A stretch of 8,734 nucleotides of DNA from Silvimonas sp. JCM 19000 (GTDB taxonomy: Bacteria > Pseudomonadota > Gammaproteobacteria > Burkholderiales > Chitinibacteraceae), in assembly GCA_001313065.1 (NCBI GenBank), contig BBFD01000176.1:1-8734 (forward strand). The letters run 5' to 3'. Below, piece after piece: positions 7,046-8,734 of this stretch. The notes beneath the pieces are model-generated. The model ran no database searches. It was not told the origin of the DNA and saw only the letters and a program-made list of their open reading frames with translations. Position 1 is the first letter of the stretch. Every line of letters starts with the position of its first letter. The position numbers and the translations under genes are program-made.

Positions 7046-7905
7046 ATGTCAAACCACACCGTACATACCGAATATTCCGCCTTTACCGCGGCAGAAATCA
7101 TCCGCCTACGCGTCCCCGGCTTTGCGCCGCGCGCGGGCTGATCCTCGCTCGGGCCTGGGGGCGCTGGCCGATGAGATGCGCGATGCGGTCGCGATTGATT
7201 ACGCCGATCTACCGGGTTTTCCGGTCAGCGGCGTGGTAGGCCACGCCGGGCAACTGGTGGCGGGCTATCTGGAAGCGTGCCGGTGTTATGCATGAAGGGC
7301 CGCGGGCATTTTTTTTATGAGGGTCGGGGTATGCAGGTGATGGCTTCCGCCGTGCGGACTTTCAAGCTGCTGGGTTGCGAGCTGATGCTGGCGACCAATG
7401 CGGCGGGCTCCTTGCGCAAAGAAGTCGCGCCGGGACGGCTGGTGGCGCTGACCGACCATATCAACTTCATGCCGGAATCGCCCTTGGTGGGCCCGAATGA
7501 CGATCGCTTTGGCCCGCGCTTTTTTTAGCCTGGCCAATGCCTACGATGCCGATTTGCGGCAGCAACTGCACACGGTGCAGAACAGCTCGGCATCAAGCTG
7601 GCCCAGGGTGTATTCGCCGCCTATACCGGCCCCAATTTCGAGACCGCGGCCGAAATCCGCATGATGCAGATGCTTGGTTGTGATGTGGTCGGCATGTCCA
7701 TCGTGCCCGAAGTGCTGGCGGCACGGCACTGCGGCTCAAGGTGCTGGCGGTGTCAGCCATTACCAATCTGGCCGAAGGTTTGTCGGATACGCCGTTGTCG
7801 CATGAGCAAACCTTGCGCTGCGCAGCGCTGGCGGCCGAGGACTTTATGCGCTTGATCCGCGGCTTCTTCGCCCACGGGGCCACCCACTGGTCCGCGCCGC
7901 TGTAA
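7046..7905 (+). CDS. xapA: XapA-type purine (xanthosine) nucleoside phosphorylase, heavily frameshifted as sequenced
   Basis: The enzyme splits purine nucleosides with phosphate into a free base and (deoxy)ribose-1-phosphate. Pieced across frames, the protein follows E. coli XapA closely: [60 protein letters not shown] and [16 protein letters not shown] at 7046 (or 7037) follows AGGA. Single bases appear lost near 7138, 7147, 7275, 7577 and 7735. T7 at 7520-7526 is one too long, and T8 at 7309-7316 is three too long, turning H-F-Y-E-G into H-F-F-Y-E-G in frame. A TGA at 7139 ends the first frame at codon 32. The corrected length is about 286 residues, near XapA's 277. Motifs are intact, so error is likelier than decay, though damage here is the densest in the window. 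It pairs with deoC 30 bases downstream. Confidence 0.85.
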
Positions 7906-7935
7906 CCACCGTCCCCATTTTTCCAGGAATGCCGC

Positions 7936-8697
7936 ATGTCCACGCTGAACACCCCCGCGATCGCACGCATCATCGCGCTGATGGATCTGACCTCGCTGCG
8001 CGACGACGACAGCGCCGCCAGCATAGACCAGCTCTGCCAGCAAGCTGACACCCCCCTCGGCCCCCCCGCCGCTTTATGCATTTATCCGCAATTTATCCAG
8101 GGCGCGCGCCAGAAGCTGGACGCATTGGGTCTGTCCCAGGTCCGCATCGCCACGGTGACCAACTTTCCGCAGGGCGGGGCTGATGTGGCGGCAGCCGAAC
8201 GCCAGACCGCTGCGGCGATTGCGTTGGGGGCGGATGAAGTCGATGTGGTACTGCCGTGGCGCGCCTTGCAGGCGGGCGATCACGCTGTGGCGACACAACT
8301 GGTCAGCACCTGCAAACGCGCCTGCGGCGAGCGCCCGCTCAAAGTGATTATCGAAAGTGGTGAATTGCGCACTGACGCCCTGATCCGCCTGGCCAGCGCC
8401 ATCGCCATTGACGCCGGTGCCAACTTTATCAAGACCTCCACCGGCAAAGTGCCGCTGAATGCCACGCCCGAGGCGGCGGCCGTGATGCTGCAGGTGATTG
8501 CCGAACGCAACCGCAACTGCGGTTTCAAGGCAGCGGGCGGCGTGCGCAACCAGGCCGAGGCTGAGGTTTATCTGCAACTGGCGGCTGACACGCTGGGCCC
8601 GGCGTGGGTCACCCCGGAGCATTTCCGCTTTGGCACGTCCAGCTTGCTGGCCAATCTGCTGGCAGCGCCCGGCGCCGCCGCAGTCACCGGTTACTGA
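7936..8697 (+). CDS. deoC: Deoxyribose-phosphate aldolase DeoC
   Basis: DeoC cleaves 2-deoxyribose 5-phosphate to glyceraldehyde 3-phosphate and acetaldehyde, the last step of deoxynucleoside breakdown. The intact 253-residue frame matches the E. coli-type class I aldolase in length and motifs: L-M-D-L-T-S-L (15-21), V-T-N-F-P-Q-G (74-80), G-A-D-E-V-D-V-V (98-105) with the proton-relay aspartate expected at D103, V-I-I-E-S-G-E-L (137-144), F-I-K-T-S-T-G-K (164-171) with the Schiff-base lysine at K166, and K-A-A-G-G-V-R (198-204) with the second active-site lysine K198. The ATG has AGGA 8 bases upstream. It lies 30 bases after xapA on the same strand, so the two are probably co-transcribed. 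Conversion of the phosphorylase product to the 5-phosphate needs phosphopentomutase (DeoB), which is not in the window. Confidence 0.96.
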   Translation: MSTLNTPAIARIIALMDLTSLRDDDSAASIDQLCQQADTPLGPPAALCIYPQFIQGARQKLDALGLSQVRIATVTNFPQGGADVAAAERQTAAAIALGADEVDVVLPWRALQAGDHAVATQLVSTCKRACGERPLKVIIESGELRTDALIRLASAIAIDAGANFIKTSTGKVPLNATPEAAAVMLQVIAERNRNCGFKAAGGVRNQAEAEVYLQLAADTLGPAWVTPEHFRFGTSSLLANLLAAPGAAAVTGY

Positions 8698-8734
8698 TGC
8701 AAAAAACCGGCTGGCCTTGCCCGGGACGGGTCCG

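Noticed and set aside
8697..8734. An ATG overlapping the deoC stop (TGATG) that could begin another gene.
   Set aside because: There is no ribosome site and only 12 codons remain, matching nothing I recognise. It may equally be the downstream untranslated region.

Overview
The window reads as ordinary chromosomal DNA from a GC-rich, flagellated Gram-negative bacterium. The protein families (ThiS/ThiG, MurU, XapA-type phosphorylase, LPP20/FlgP-like lipoprotein) and the base composition fit a betaproteobacterium, possibly Neisseriales. That placement is inferred from familiarity with these proteins, not from a search. I see no mobile element, CRISPR array, rRNA, tRNA or clearly novel multi-gene system.

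Layout: Positions 1-6883 are all on the minus strand. Reading that strand from high to low coordinates, the genes are a LysR-type regulator (6002-6883), murU (peptidoglycan recycling, 5201-5907), tkt (transketolase, 2897-4902, followed by a strong terminator), thiS and thiG (thiazole branch of thiamine synthesis, followed by a UUCG-loop terminator), trmB (tRNA m7G46 methyltransferase), an LPP20/FlgP-like outer-membrane lipoprotein, and the first 57 codons of an exported protein that runs off the left edge. Positions 7046-8697 are on the plus strand: a XapA-type purine nucleoside phosphorylase and deoC, divergent from the LysR gene across a promoter region with a clear inverted repeat.

How the genes work together: xapA and deoC form a nucleoside-catabolism pair. 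Phosphorolysis of purine nucleosides and aldol cleavage of deoxyribose-5-phosphate feed central metabolism, where transketolase also acts. The divergent LysR gene is the obvious candidate regulator. The lipoprotein has a good match to a flagellar sigma-28 promoter in front of it, inside the end of trmB, which supports a flagellar role for it and its overlapping downstream partner.

The main caveat is sequence quality. trmB, tkt, murU and xapA are broken only by small indels, while every recognisable motif around the breaks is intact. The indels fall into two classes: A/T runs that are too long, and loss of one base from a GG or CC doublet, nearly always within GGC/GCC. This looks much more like systematic sequencing or consensus error than gene decay. 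The LysR start may be affected in the same way.
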